Shown here piece after piece: positions 26,340 through 34,538 of a stretch of 64,000 nucleotides of DNA. Within the stretch, counting starts at the first letter, position 1. Each line of letters begins with the position of its first letter. Position numbers and translations under genes: made by a program. The notes below the pieces were generated by a model. That model saw nothing but the letters and a program-made list of their open reading frames with translations. It was not told the origin of the DNA and did not search any database. This DNA comes from Peptococcaceae bacterium BICA1-7 (lineage in GTDB: Bacteria; Bacillota; Desulfotomaculia; Desulfotomaculales; Desulfocucumaceae): the NCBI GenBank assembly GCA_000802095.1, contig JUEB01000024.1:62001-126000 (forward strand), read 5' to 3'.

Positions 26340-26864
26340 ATGATTGAGCTCGATATTTTAAGGATAAAAAACAGCCCCGGCGCTGAATATCATCTGGTAA
26401 AAGAATTTGATATGCAGCCAATTCAGACCGAGCTTGAGGAAGTATTTTTCAATACTCCTGTCAGGCTTGATGTTAACGTAGCCAACAGAGGCAGCTTCAT
26501 CGCCATTGAGGGAACCTTTGAGGCAAATATAAAAATTGCCTGCGGGCGCTGTTTGGATCTTTTTGACCTTCCTGTCCGGGAGGAGATAAAAGAATTCTAC
26601 TACAACACCGGTAAGATGGATGCAAAGCCGGAGGAAGACGGAGAGGACTGGATACCGTACCGGGGAGACTCCATTGATGTTACTCCGGAGGTAGCCAGGA
26701 CAATAGTGGCCTCCCTCCCTATGAAGCTCCTCTGCCGTGATGATTGCCAGGGGCTGTGTCAGATCTGCGGAGAAAATTTAAATACTGCAAAATGTGAATG
26801 CCATAAAGATGAGGTAGATATCCGGCTGGTTAAACTCAAACAGCTTCTGGAAAAAGACCAGTGA
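26340..26864 (+). CDS. yceD: DUF177 / YceD (YlbN) family protein
   Basis: 174 residues. Four cysteines form a zinc-ribbon-like site: CGRC (~67-70), then CRDDCQGLCQICGENLN, which is the family hallmark, and a closing CECH. The family is linked to ribosome/23S rRNA accumulation and is encoded next to rpmF in most bacteria, as here. ATG 26340 has GGTGA eight bases upstream; the in-frame ATG at 26325 would lie only about five bases from the predicted transcription start. Confidence 0.88.
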   Translation: MIELDILRIKNSPGAEYHLVKEFDMQPIQTELEEVFFNTPVRLDVNVANRGSFIAIEGTFEANIKIACGRCLDLFDLPVREEIKEFYYNTGKMDAKPEEDGEDWIPYRGDSIDVTPEVARTIVASLPMKLLCRDDCQGLCQICGENLNTAKCECHKDEVDIRLVKLKQLLEKDQ

Positions 26865-26897
26865 ACATAAAGACCGGGTTGAAGGGGGTGGCGATAA

Positions 26898-27077
26898 ATG
26901 GGAGTACCAAAGAGGAGATCATCGAAAACTAGAGGCAGGCAGCGGCGGGCGGCTAATGTTAACCTGGAGGCCCCTAACCTGGTAGAATGTCCTCAGTGTC
27001 ACGCGCTGATTGTTTCTCACAGTATCTGTCCCGAGTGCGGTTATTACAAGAACAGGGAAGTTGTCGCAAAAAAATAG
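26898..27077 (+). CDS. rpmF: 50S ribosomal protein L32
   Basis: 59 residues: MGVPKRRSSKTRGRQRRAA is the basic N-terminal tail; the zinc knuckle is CPQC plus CPECGYY, i.e. the four-cysteine (zinc-binding) form of L32. The gene lies 33 bp behind yceD with ribosome site GAAGGGGG, and is closed by an intrinsic terminator 13 bp after its stop. Confidence 0.95.
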   Translation: MGVPKRRSSKTRGRQRRAANVNLEAPNLVECPQCHALIVSHSICPECGYYKNREVVAKK

Positions 27078-27090
27078 CTTTAATCAAAGG

Positions 27091-27116
27091 CCTGCAGCAA
27101 AAGCTGCAGGTTTTTT
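27091..27116 (+). terminator. Terminator of yceD-rpmF
   Basis: CCTGCAGC (27091-27098) pairs with GCTGCAGG (27103-27110), AAAA loop, six T residues. The repeated ~345-bp element begins one base after the T-run. Confidence 0.92.
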
Positions 27117-27117
27117 G

Positions 27118-27463
27118 TCGTTAAGCAAAGTATATGCTGCTTTAAAGCACTAAAGTAAAAGCAGAGTTTTTGGGGTAGTTTTTGGGTCACTCATTGGTCG
27201 CTAAAGAGCCGGTGGAGGGGGTTGAATCCGATCTCCCGGACCTCCGGCTGAACTGACTCTAAGCTCGTCGCCTACGGACTGCCGGCCGCCTCCAACGCCG
27301 CGTCCATGCGTCGATTCCGGCTGCCGTCTGCGTCCTGCAGCCGGCCCGGCATTCCGTATGGCTCTGTCGCTAAGAGTCAGTAGCAGCCTCCGGGACGTCC
27401 GCCTGGATTAAACCCCCTCCCCCTCTATGCATGTCACCAGGAGGTCTTTTTGCTGCCTGAAAT
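27118..27463 (+). repeat. ~345-bp terminator-adjacent element, copy 1
   Basis: Bases 27118-27433 match 58742-59057 without gaps and with about four substitutions; weaker similarity continues to ~27463. It starts TCGTTAAG, has an AT-rich first 85 bp, then a GC-rich core (27209-27425) with imperfect inverted repeats: GGGGGTTGAATCC (27217) with GGATTAAACCCCC (27405), and CTGACTCTAAGC (27253) with GCTAAGAGTCAG (27369). No open frame of 60 codons exists in it. It is much more GC-rich than surrounding intergenic DNA. Either a non-autonomous mobile element or a structured RNA gene; no known family recognised. Confidence 0.85.
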
Positions 27464-27562
27464 CCCTGCCTATTCTGTCTCCTGTCTCCCGACCAGAGGG
27501 ATTACCTTTAAGCAGTCTCCTGTCTCCCGACAGTAATACCTATCAGAATAAGCCAAAACAAG
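27464..27562. other. Short-repeat stretch before fapR
   Basis: Contains two copies of GTCTCCTGTCTCCCGAC (27477 and 27518 regions), similar in style to the other degenerate intergenic repeats of this window. No gene seen. Confidence 0.4.
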
Positions 27563-27613
27563 TTGCTTTTTTTTCCCAGGATGGTATAATTATATTTAGT
27601 ACCTGGTACTAAA
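27563..27613 (+). promoter_or_regulatory. fapR promoter with FapR operator
   Basis: TTGCTT (27563-27568), 16 bp, TATAAT (27585-27590), followed by the palindrome TTTAGTACCTGGTACTAAA (27595-27613), which matches the known FapR box ATTAGTACCTGGTACTAAT. The operator covers the expected transcription start, so FapR would repress its own operon until malonyl-CoA releases it. Confidence 0.93.
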
Positions 27614-27638
27614 TTTGTCGATTTTAAGGTGATAAATA

Positions 27639-28217
27639 ATGTCCAGGAGCAGTGCCAACAGAATAGCCAGACAGGGTCTGATTGAAAAATATATTTCCGG
27701 TAATCCTTTTTTAACAGATGAAGATCTTGCCGAAACACTGGGCGTGAGCATTCAGACTATACGCCTGGACAGATCTGAGATGAGTATTCCGGAAATGAGA
27801 CTGAGAGTTAAAAACGTGGCCAGCGGCGTGTACGGACAGGTCCGGTCCATTGGTGTTGATGAGATGATCGGTGAGCTGGTGGACCTGGAAATAGGCCGGT
27901 CAGGCATATCGGTGCTGACCATAACCGGGAGAATGGCCCTTAAAAAGACCAAGGTAACCAGAGGACACTATCTTTTTGCCCAGGCCAACTCACTGGCTGT
28001 GGCCCTGGTGGACTCAGAAGTTGTATTGACGGGAACAAGCAAAATAAGCTATAAAAGGCCTGTGTTCAGCGGTGAAAGGGTTGTGGCAAGGGGTTACATA
28101 AGCAGGAAAAGTGGGAACAGGTATATGGTAAGGGTTACTTCCACGGTGAGGGATGAGATTGTTTTTACCGGGAAATTCCTTGTGTTTGCCATTCCGGAGG
28201 AGGTCTGGAGGCGTTGA
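27639..28217 (+). CDS. fapR: Fatty acid and phospholipid biosynthesis regulator FapR
   Basis: 192 residues. Residues ~1-55 hold a DeoR-like helix-turn-helix (DEDLAETLGVSIQTIRLDR). Residues ~75-190 form the hot-dog fold that binds malonyl-CoA, with LTITGRMALKKTKVTRGHYLFAQANSLA in place (shown in part). It represses lipid synthesis genes and is released by malonyl-CoA. A matching FapR box lies at its own promoter. Its stop overlaps the TTG start of plsX. Confidence 0.93.
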   Translation: MSRSSANRIARQGLIEKYISGNPFLTDEDLAETLGVSIQTIRLDRSEMSIPEMRLRVKNVASGVYGQVRSIGVDEMIGELVDLEIGRSGISVLTITGRMALKKTKVTRGHYLFAQANSLAVALVDSEVVLTGTSKISYKRPVFSGERVVARGYISRKSGNRYMVRVTSTVRDEIVFTGKFLVFAIPEEVWRR

Positions 28218-29230
28218 AAATAGTGGTTGATGCCATGGGAGGGGACCATGCCCCCGGGGAGATAGTGACCGGGGCACTGCAGGCAAGCCTGGATGGCATC
28301 GAAATAATTCTGGTAGGTGACCGTGACAGCATAACCAGTGCTATGGCTGGACAAAAACACGGTCAGGTTGAGATTGTTCACACCACTGAAACAATATCCA
28401 TGGGTGAGCACCCGGCCAATGCGGTACGCAGAAAAAAAGACTCTTCTATAGTAAAATCGGTGCAGATGGTAAAGGAAGGGACGGCCAGCGGCTTTGTATC
28501 GGCCGGCAGCACCGGGGCCGTGATGGCCGCCTCACTGTTGGGGCTGGGCAGGATAAGAGGTATAGACAGGCCGGCCATAGCCAGTGTTTTTCCCACTTTA
28601 GGAGGGGGAACAGTTCTTTTGGATGTGGGGGCCAATGTGGAAAGCAGGCCCAAAAACCTGCTTCAGTTTGGTATCATGGGGTATCTTTACGCCCAGAAAA
28701 TTCTTGGATTTAAAGAGCCCACCGTTGGACTTTTAAATGTAGGCGAGGAGGAGTCCAAGGGCAACGATCTTACCCGGGAGGCCTTTCCCCTTTTAATAGA
28801 GGCCGGTATTAATTTTAAGGGCAATGTTGAGGGAAGGGATCTTTTCAACGGCTCCGTCAATGTTATAGTATGCGACGGCTTCGTTGGCAACATAGTGCTA
28901 AAGGCCGGCGAGGGGCTGGCCATGTCGCTGATGAGCATGATGAAGGAGGAAATATCCCGCAACTGGGTGTCCAGGGTGGGGGCGGCCCTTACCCTGTCAG
29001 CCATGAGGGAGGTAAGGAAAAGGGTGGACTATGCCGAGTACGGAGGGGCGCCCCTGCTGGGAGTTAACGGTGTGGTTATAGTATGCCACGGCAGCTCAAC
29101 TGCCCTTGCCATAAGAAATGCCTTGAGGGTGGCCGCAGGAGCTGTGAACAGCGGCCTGGTGGGATCTATAAGAGAAAATATTGAGATCAAAGGCAGCCTG
29201 GCTGCAAAAGTGGGGTGCGGTGATGCCTGA
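28214..29230 (+). CDS. plsX: Phosphate acyltransferase PlsX
   Basis: 338 residues starting KIVVDAMGGDHAPGEIV, the family hallmark; makes acyl-phosphate from acyl-ACP for phospholipid synthesis. Other conserved parts: SAGSTGAVMAASLLGLGRI, VLLDVGANVESRP and VCDGFVGNIVLKAGEG. TTG start at 28214 is preceded by GGAGGCG and overlaps the fapR stop by four bases, implying translational coupling. Ends overlapping fabH by eight bases. Confidence 0.95.
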   Translation: MKIVVDAMGGDHAPGEIVTGALQASLDGIEIILVGDRDSITSAMAGQKHGQVEIVHTTETISMGEHPANAVRRKKDSSIVKSVQMVKEGTASGFVSAGSTGAVMAASLLGLGRIRGIDRPAIASVFPTLGGGTVLLDVGANVESRPKNLLQFGIMGYLYAQKILGFKEPTVGLLNVGEEESKGNDLTREAFPLLIEAGINFKGNVEGRDLFNGSVNVIVCDGFVGNIVLKAGEGLAMSLMSMMKEEISRNWVSRVGAALTLSAMREVRKRVDYAEYGGAPLLGVNGVVIVCHGSSTALAIRNALRVAAGAVNSGLVGSIRENIEIKGSLAAKVGCGDA

Positions 29231-30239
29231 TGCCGGAATCCGGGCGGGAATATTAGGATTGGGTACATATGTTCCGGAAAAGATTTTAACAAATGAAGAA
29301 TTGGAAAAAATGGTGGATACATCGGACCAATGGATTGTCAGCAGGACCGGGATAAGGGAAAGAAGGCTGGCAGGCCCCGGGCAGGCCACCTCCGATCTGG
29401 CCCTGGAGGCAGCCGGGAGGGCCCTTGCTGATGCCGGCCTGGAGCCTGGTGAGATTGATTTGATCATAGTGTCTACCAATACTCCGGACAGCCTTTTCCC
29501 GGCGGCTGCCTGTATAGTGCAGGACCGCCTGGGGGCAGTAAACGCGGGGGCCTTTGACCTGCTGGCCGGCTGTACCGGGTTTTTATACGGACTGTCTGTG
29601 GCCCAGGGCTTTGTGGTCTCTGGAATGTACAAAAAGGTACTTGTAATAGGTGCGGAAACTCTTTCCAGGATTGTGGACTGGGAAGACAGGAATACCTGTG
29701 TGCTTTTTGGCGACGGGGCCGGAGCTGCGGTGGTGGGTCCGGTTTCCGGCGGCTACGGGCTTATTCATACCAGGCTGGGCGCCGATGGGTCCGGTGGGCA
29801 GCACCTATGTGTACCTGCCGGTGGATCGAGAATCCCGGCCAGCAGGGAAACGGTTGAACAAAGGCTGCACTACGCGCGTATGAACGGCAGGGAAGTGTTT
29901 AAATTTGCCGTCAGGGCCTGCGGGGACGGCTCTTTGGAGGCCCTGGCAGCGGCGGGCCTGACTGTTAAGGATGTGGATTTTCTCATACCGCACCAGGCCA
30001 ATATTCGCATTATAGAGGCGGCGGCAAAAAGGCTGGAGCTGCCTATGGAAAAAGTGCTTGTAAATGTTGACAGGTTCGGTAATACCTCTACCGCCTCAAT
30101 TCCCATGGCATTGGAGGAAGCATACAGCCAGGGGCGGATTAAGGATGGCGATAATATACTGATGGCCGCCTTTGGGGCAGGGCTGACCTGGGCGGTGGCC
30201 ATAATGCGCTGGCACGATTATAGAAGAAAGAATAGATGA
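29223..30239 (+). CDS. fabH: Beta-ketoacyl-ACP synthase III
   Basis: 338 residues; condenses acyl-CoA with malonyl-ACP to start fatty acid synthesis. Catalytic triad: Cys117 in LLAGCTGFLYGL, His in IPHQANIRII, Asn in DRFGNTSTASIP. It has the ATG at 29223 overlapping the plsX stop; the longer frame from 29181 lies within plsX. Followed by a short intergenic run of GGGATTA repeats (30251-30272) before fabK. Confidence 0.95.
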   Translation: MPDAGIRAGILGLGTYVPEKILTNEELEKMVDTSDQWIVSRTGIRERRLAGPGQATSDLALEAAGRALADAGLEPGEIDLIIVSTNTPDSLFPAAACIVQDRLGAVNAGAFDLLAGCTGFLYGLSVAQGFVVSGMYKKVLVIGAETLSRIVDWEDRNTCVLFGDGAGAAVVGPVSGGYGLIHTRLGADGSGGQHLCVPAGGSRIPASRETVEQRLHYARMNGREVFKFAVRACGDGSLEALAAAGLTVKDVDFLIPHQANIRIIEAAAKRLELPMEKVLVNVDRFGNTSTASIPMALEEAYSQGRIKDGDNILMAAFGAGLTWAVAIMRWHDYRRKNR

Positions 30240-30304
30240 AGGTTGATAATTAGGGATTAGGGATTAGGGATTGATTCCCAACTCCATGGAAGGGGGATTA
30301 GGCT

Positions 30305-31255
30305 ATCATTCATACTATTTTATGCGATCTCCTTAAAATTAAATATCCCGTAATACAGGGGGGAATGGCCTGGGTATCCACTGCTGAGCTGGCCGCAGCG
30401 GTAAGTGAGGCCGGCGGTTTGGGGGTAATAGGCTCCGGGCAGGCCTCTCCCGACTGGCTGAGACAGCAGGTGCAGAAGGCAAAAAAAATTACGGCAAAGC
30501 CCTTTGGGGTTAATGTGATGCTTCTCTCTCCCCATGTTGACGAGATAATGGAAATAATAAAAGAAGAAGGCGTGGCGGTGGTGACCACCGGGGCCGGAAA
30601 TCCTGGGAAATACGTCCCGGCCCTGCAGGAGGTAGGTATTCGAGTTATTCCGGTAGTGGCTTCGGTAGCCCTGGCCAAAAGGTTGGTCAGATCAGGGGTT
30701 GACGCTTTAATAGCCGAAGGTACCGAGAGCGGAGGCCATGTAGGGGAGCTAACAACATTGGCGCTGGTTCCCCAGATAGTGGATGCGGTGGAGGTTCCGG
30801 TCATAGCCGCCGGAGGTATATGTGACGGGCGGGGTATGGCCGCAGCTATGGCCCTTGGGGCGGTGGGAGTCCAGATGGGCACCAGGTTCATGTGTGCGGC
30901 GGAGTGTATAATACACAAAAATGTCAAGGATATGGTGATTAAATCCAAAGATCGGGATACCGTGGTAACCGGAAGAAGCACCGGGCATCCGGTCAGGGTG
31001 CTGCGCAATAAATTAAGCAGAAGATTTGTTGAAATGGAGGATAACTGCCTTCCCTCCGAAGAGATTTTTAAGCTGGGAGTGGGGGCTCTTAAGGCAGCCA
31101 TGGTGGATGGGGACGTGGACATGGGGTCGGTTATGGCCGGTCAGGTTTCGGCCATGGTGAATGAGATTCAGCCGGCCCGGGAGATTATAGAAAATGTGGT
31201 GGCCGGAGCCCGGAATGTCATGCTGGGGCTGGCTCAACTGGCGGGTGATCGCTGA
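30305..31255 (+). CDS. fabK: Enoyl-ACP reductase II (FMN-dependent FabK), apparent near-cognate start
   Basis: A nitronate-monooxygenase-like TIM barrel of about 316 residues, reducing enoyl-ACP with NAD(P)H. It shows AEGTESGGHVGELTT, VIAAGGICDGRGMAAAMALG and GVQMGTRFMCAAEC. The first ATG (30365) is internal: the 20 codons before it encode CDLLKIKYPVIQGG, the standard FabK N-terminus, and the frame is open back to a TAG at 30299. No ATG, GTG or TTG lies there. ATC 30305 (eight bases from GGAAGGGGG) or ATT 30308 must start translation, unless there is a sequence error. Ends TGATG, overlapping fabD by one base. Confidence 0.9.
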   Translation: MIHTILCDLLKIKYPVIQGGMAWVSTAELAAAVSEAGGLGVIGSGQASPDWLRQQVQKAKKITAKPFGVNVMLLSPHVDEIMEIIKEEGVAVVTTGAGNPGKYVPALQEVGIRVIPVVASVALAKRLVRSGVDALIAEGTESGGHVGELTTLALVPQIVDAVEVPVIAAGGICDGRGMAAAMALGAVGVQMGTRFMCAAECIIHKNVKDMVIKSKDRDTVVTGRSTGHPVRVLRNKLSRRFVEMEDNCLPSEEIFKLGVGALKAAMVDGDVDMGSVMAGQVSAMVNEIQPAREIIENVVAGARNVMLGLAQLAGDR

Positions 31256-32199
31256 TGGCTGAAACTGCTTTCATATTCCCCGGGCAGGGCTCCCAACAGG
31301 TGGGCATGGGCAGAGATCTTTATGAAAAATTCCCTGCCGCCCGCGATGTTTTTATCAGGGCCGGGGAAACTCTTGGGATGGACATGGAGTCCCTGTGCTT
31401 TGAGGGACCCGAGGAGGAGCTTAAAAAGACCGTTAATGCCCAGCCGGCTATACTGACGGTCAGTGCTGCCTGCCTGGCGGTAATTGGTGAAATGGGACTG
31501 AAGCCCGAGGTTGCGGCGGGACACAGTCTGGGTGAATACACCGCCCTGGTGGCCGCCGGAGCCATTAGTTTTGAAGATGCTTTAAGAATAGTGAGGGCCC
31601 GGGGGAAGTACATGCAGGAGGCGGTCCCCCTTGGAGAGGGGGGAATGGTGGCCGTAATGGGCCTGGATGCCGGGGCTGTCAGTGAGGTGTGCCGGGGCAT
31701 CTCGGGACCGGGCGGCGTGGTGGAGGCTGTAAACCTTAACTCTCCCGGCCAGGTGGTCATAGCAGGTGACCACCTGGCCCTGGGCAGGGCTGTGGAGGAA
31801 CTGTCTCAAAGGGGGGCGAGAAAGTGCATACCTCTTTCGGTAAGCGCTCCCTTCCACTCATCACTTATGAAACCTGCCGGAGAAAGGCTTTCAGTCGATC
31901 TGGCCGGGGTTGACGTGCGGGATCCGTCCATCCCTGTGGTTTCCAATGTAACAGCCGGATATCACGGATCCGGGCAGGCTGTAAAGGATCTGCTGGTCAA
32001 ACAGGTGTTCAGCCCTGTGCGCTGGGAAGAGTGTGTAGAGACCTTGATTGAGGGAGGGGCCAAAAAGTTTGTAGAGGTGGGACCGGGCCGGGTTCTTTCG
32101 GGACTGGTCAGGAAAATAAGCAGGGATGTAAAGGTTATGAACGTTGAAGACGGCTCTTCACTGGAAAAAGTCCTTGCTAGTTTCAGGGAGGTTAGCTAA
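31255..32199 (+). CDS. fabD: Malonyl-CoA:ACP transacylase
   Basis: 314 residues. FIFPGQGSQQVGMGRDLYE opens the acyltransferase fold; nucleophile Ser91 lies in AGHSLGEYTALV and the catalytic His in SAPFHSSLM; the Arg that binds the malonyl carboxylate is in RARGKYMQ. Transfers malonyl from CoA to ACP. Overlaps fabK by one base and is followed one base later by the fabG start. Confidence 0.95.
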   Translation: MAETAFIFPGQGSQQVGMGRDLYEKFPAARDVFIRAGETLGMDMESLCFEGPEEELKKTVNAQPAILTVSAACLAVIGEMGLKPEVAAGHSLGEYTALVAAGAISFEDALRIVRARGKYMQEAVPLGEGGMVAVMGLDAGAVSEVCRGISGPGGVVEAVNLNSPGQVVIAGDHLALGRAVEELSQRGARKCIPLSVSAPFHSSLMKPAGERLSVDLAGVDVRDPSIPVVSNVTAGYHGSGQAVKDLLVKQVFSPVRWEECVETLIEGGAKKFVEVGPGRVLSGLVRKISRDVKVMNVEDGSSLEKVLASFREVS

Positions 32200-32200
32200 A

Positions 32201-32944
32201 ATGTATCTAAATGGCAGGGTGGCCGTAGTTACCGGCTCTTCAAGGGGTATAGGGCGCGCCGTGGCTCTGGCTCTGGCCCGGGAAGGAGCCGACGTGGTGG
32301 TCAATTACTCCGGCAGGGAGGCTGACGCCCGTGTGGTGGCCGAAACCATTAATGCCATGGGCCGGCGGGCCCTGGCCCTCAAAGCTGATGTGGCTGACCC
32401 CGCCCAGGCTGCCGGCCTGGTGGAGGAGGCGGTCAAAAGTTTAGGGCGCCTGGATATACTTGTCAATAATGCCGGGATAACCAGAGACAACATAATTCCC
32501 AGAATGAAGGAAGAGGATTGGGATGCGGTGCTTTCAGTCAATCTGAAAGGGGCCTTTAACTGCATAAAGTCCGCTATCCGCCCCATGCTTAAGGCAAAGT
32601 GGGGAAGGATAATAAATATTACCTCGGTGGTGGGTATAACCGGGAATCCCGGGCAGGCCAATTACTGCGCCAGCAAGGCCGGCCTGATAGGTCTTACCAA
32701 GTCGGCGGCCAGGGAGTTTGGGTCCCGGAGCATTACGGTCAATGCGGTGGCCCCGGGGTACATAGTGTCCGAGATGACAGAATCTATGCCTGAAGAGGCA
32801 AGGAATAAAATGCTGGCCGGCATTCCGCTGGGAAGGCCGGGTATGCCCGAAGACATCGCTGCTCTGGTGGCCTTTCTAACCGGAGAGTCCGCAGCCTATA
32901 TAACCGGCCAGGTTATTGCTGTGGATGGCGGTATGACCATGTAA
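32201..32944 (+). CDS. fabG: 3-oxoacyl-ACP reductase
   Basis: 247 residues, short-chain dehydrogenase. TGSSRGIGRAVALALA is the NADP-binding glycine motif, NNAGITRDN the structural one, and the catalytic set is Ser of NITSVVG, Tyr and Lys of NYCASKAG. C-terminus GQVIAVDGGMTM is typical for FabG. ATG 32201 lies behind GGGAGG; the frame extended to 32144 overlaps fabD and is not needed. Confidence 0.95.
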   Translation: MYLNGRVAVVTGSSRGIGRAVALALAREGADVVVNYSGREADARVVAETINAMGRRALALKADVADPAQAAGLVEEAVKSLGRLDILVNNAGITRDNIIPRMKEEDWDAVLSVNLKGAFNCIKSAIRPMLKAKWGRIINITSVVGITGNPGQANYCASKAGLIGLTKSAAREFGSRSITVNAVAPGYIVSEMTESMPEEARNKMLAGIPLGRPGMPEDIAALVAFLTGESAAYITGQVIAVDGGMTM

Positions 32945-32978
32945 TATTTTATTATTTTTCGAGGGGGGGTGAATAGGA

Positions 32979-33209
32979 GTGGCCTATTTTGAAAAGGTGA
33001 AGGCGATTATATCCGAACAGCTCGGAGTGGATGAGGCGGATGTTACCATGGAATCATCATTTATTGAAGACCTGGGCGCCGATTCGCTGGACATAGTGGA
33101 ACTGGTGATGGCCCTGGAGGAAGAATTTGATATTGTTATCCCGGATGAGGATGCGGAGAAAATACGAACTGTCGGAGAGGCAGTTAATTATATCAAGGAA
33201 CATAAGTAA
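32979..33209 (+). CDS. acpP: Acyl carrier protein
   Basis: 76 residues, acidic, with the 4'-phosphopantetheine serine Ser36 in [20 protein letters not shown]. Starts at GTG 32979 behind GGGGGGTGAATAGGA. A terminator-like hairpin follows its stop, which could give acpP more transcript than the downstream genes. Confidence 0.96.
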   Translation: MAYFEKVKAIISEQLGVDEADVTMESSFIEDLGADSLDIVELVMALEEEFDIVIPDEDAEKIRTVGEAVNYIKEHK

Positions 33210-33223
33210 GAGTTAAACTCTTC

Positions 33224-33250
33224 GTCCCGCACCCGCTGCGGGACTTTTTT
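33224..33250 (+). terminator. Intrinsic terminator between acpP and fabF
   Basis: GTCCCGCA (33224-33231) pairs with TGCGGGAC (33237-33244), five-base loop, six T residues. Within a run of same-strand genes it probably works as a partial terminator. Confidence 0.8.
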
Positions 33251-33286
33251 AAATAATAAGCTTTCGTTGGTGTTGGAGGTGTTGTT

Positions 33287-34528
33287 TTGTTGACCAGAGT
33301 TGTAGTTACCGGAATCAGTGCAGTTTCGCCTGTGGGCATAGGCATTGAGCCGTTCTGGTCGAACCTGGTGGAGGGGAAATCCGGTGTGGGCCCTGTTACG
33401 AGGTTTGACACCGAGGGTTACAGTACCAGGATAGGAGCCGAGGTAAAGGATTTCAGCCCCGATAATTTCATGGACAAAAAAGAGGCCCGCCGGATGGACA
33501 GGTTTACCCAGTTTGCCGTGGCGGGAGCCAGGATGGCCGTTGAAGATGCCCGCATTGACCTGGATACGCTTGACAGAGACCGGATGGGTGTTATACTGGG
33601 TTCCGGAATAGGCGGCCTGGAGACCCTGGAGGAGCAGCACAAGGTGCTTCTTAACAGGGGGCCCGGAAGAATAAGCCCATTTTTTATTCCAATGATGATT
33701 GCCAATATGGGGGCGGCCCAGGTGGCTATTTCTTACGGGCTGAGGGGTTGTAACCTGGTGACTACCAGTGCCTGCGCATCCAGCAACAACGCTATTGGAG
33801 ACTCCTTCCGGCTGCTGCAGAGAGGGCAGGCCGACATGATGATTTGCGGTGGGGCCGAGGCGCCCATTACACCCATGGCTATGGCGGGCTTTTGCTCAAT
33901 GAAGGCCATGTCCACCCGGAATGATGATCCGGAAAAGGCGAGCAGACCCTTTGATTCCGGCCGGGACGGCTTTGTCATAGGTGAGGGGGCGGGCTTACTG
34001 GTACTGGAGAGACTTGACCACGCCCTTAAAAGAGGCGCCCGTATTTACGGGGAAATGGTCGGCTATGGAATGAGCTGTGACGCCTATCATATTGTCGCGT
34101 CGGACCCTGAGGGAAAAGGGAGTGCCCTATCCATGGCTATGGCGCTGAAGGATTCCGGTTTGGCCCCCGAAGAGGTTGACTATATAAATGCCCACGGTAC
34201 TTCCACACCAGTTGGAGATAGCTCTGAAACCATGGCCTTAAAAAATGTTTTCGGCCAACACGCTTATAAACTGGCGGTAAGCTCCACAAAATCAATGACC
34301 GGGCACCTGCTCGGGGCGGCCGGTGGCCTTGAGGCGGTGGTATGTATTATGGCCATTGACAGAGGGGTAATTCCACCAACTATAAACCTTGACAATCCAG
34401 ATCCTGAGTGCGACCTGGATTATGTGCCCAATAAGGCCAGAAAGGCCGGTGTCAGTGTAGCCATGTCAAATTCTTTCGGGTTTGGTGGCCACAATGTCAC
34501 CCTGGTGTTTAAAAAATTTGCCGGTTAA
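33287..34528 (+). CDS. fabF: Beta-ketoacyl-ACP synthase II
   Basis: 413 residues; chain-elongating condensing enzyme. Active-site Cys163 in [15 protein letters not shown], first His in [14 protein letters not shown], second in [16 protein letters not shown]. Starts at one of two adjacent TTG codons (33287 or 33290) behind GGAGGTG. It ends 10 bp before rnc. Confidence 0.95.
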   Translation: MLTRVVVTGISAVSPVGIGIEPFWSNLVEGKSGVGPVTRFDTEGYSTRIGAEVKDFSPDNFMDKKEARRMDRFTQFAVAGARMAVEDARIDLDTLDRDRMGVILGSGIGGLETLEEQHKVLLNRGPGRISPFFIPMMIANMGAAQVAISYGLRGCNLVTTSACASSNNAIGDSFRLLQRGQADMMICGGAEAPITPMAMAGFCSMKAMSTRNDDPEKASRPFDSGRDGFVIGEGAGLLVLERLDHALKRGARIYGEMVGYGMSCDAYHIVASDPEGKGSALSMAMALKDSGLAPEEVDYINAHGTSTPVGDSSETMALKNVFGQHAYKLAVSSTKSMTGHLLGAAGGLEAVVCIMAIDRGVIPPTINLDNPDPECDLDYVPNKARKAGVSVAMSNSFGFGGHNVTLVFKKFAG

Positions 34529-34538
34529 CGGGGGCATC

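Noticed and set aside
27209-27240. tRNA or tmRNA remnant (GGTTGAATCC looks like a T-loop)
   Set aside because: No acceptor stem, anticodon arm or CCA in the right place; the same bases form the arm of a larger inverted repeat.
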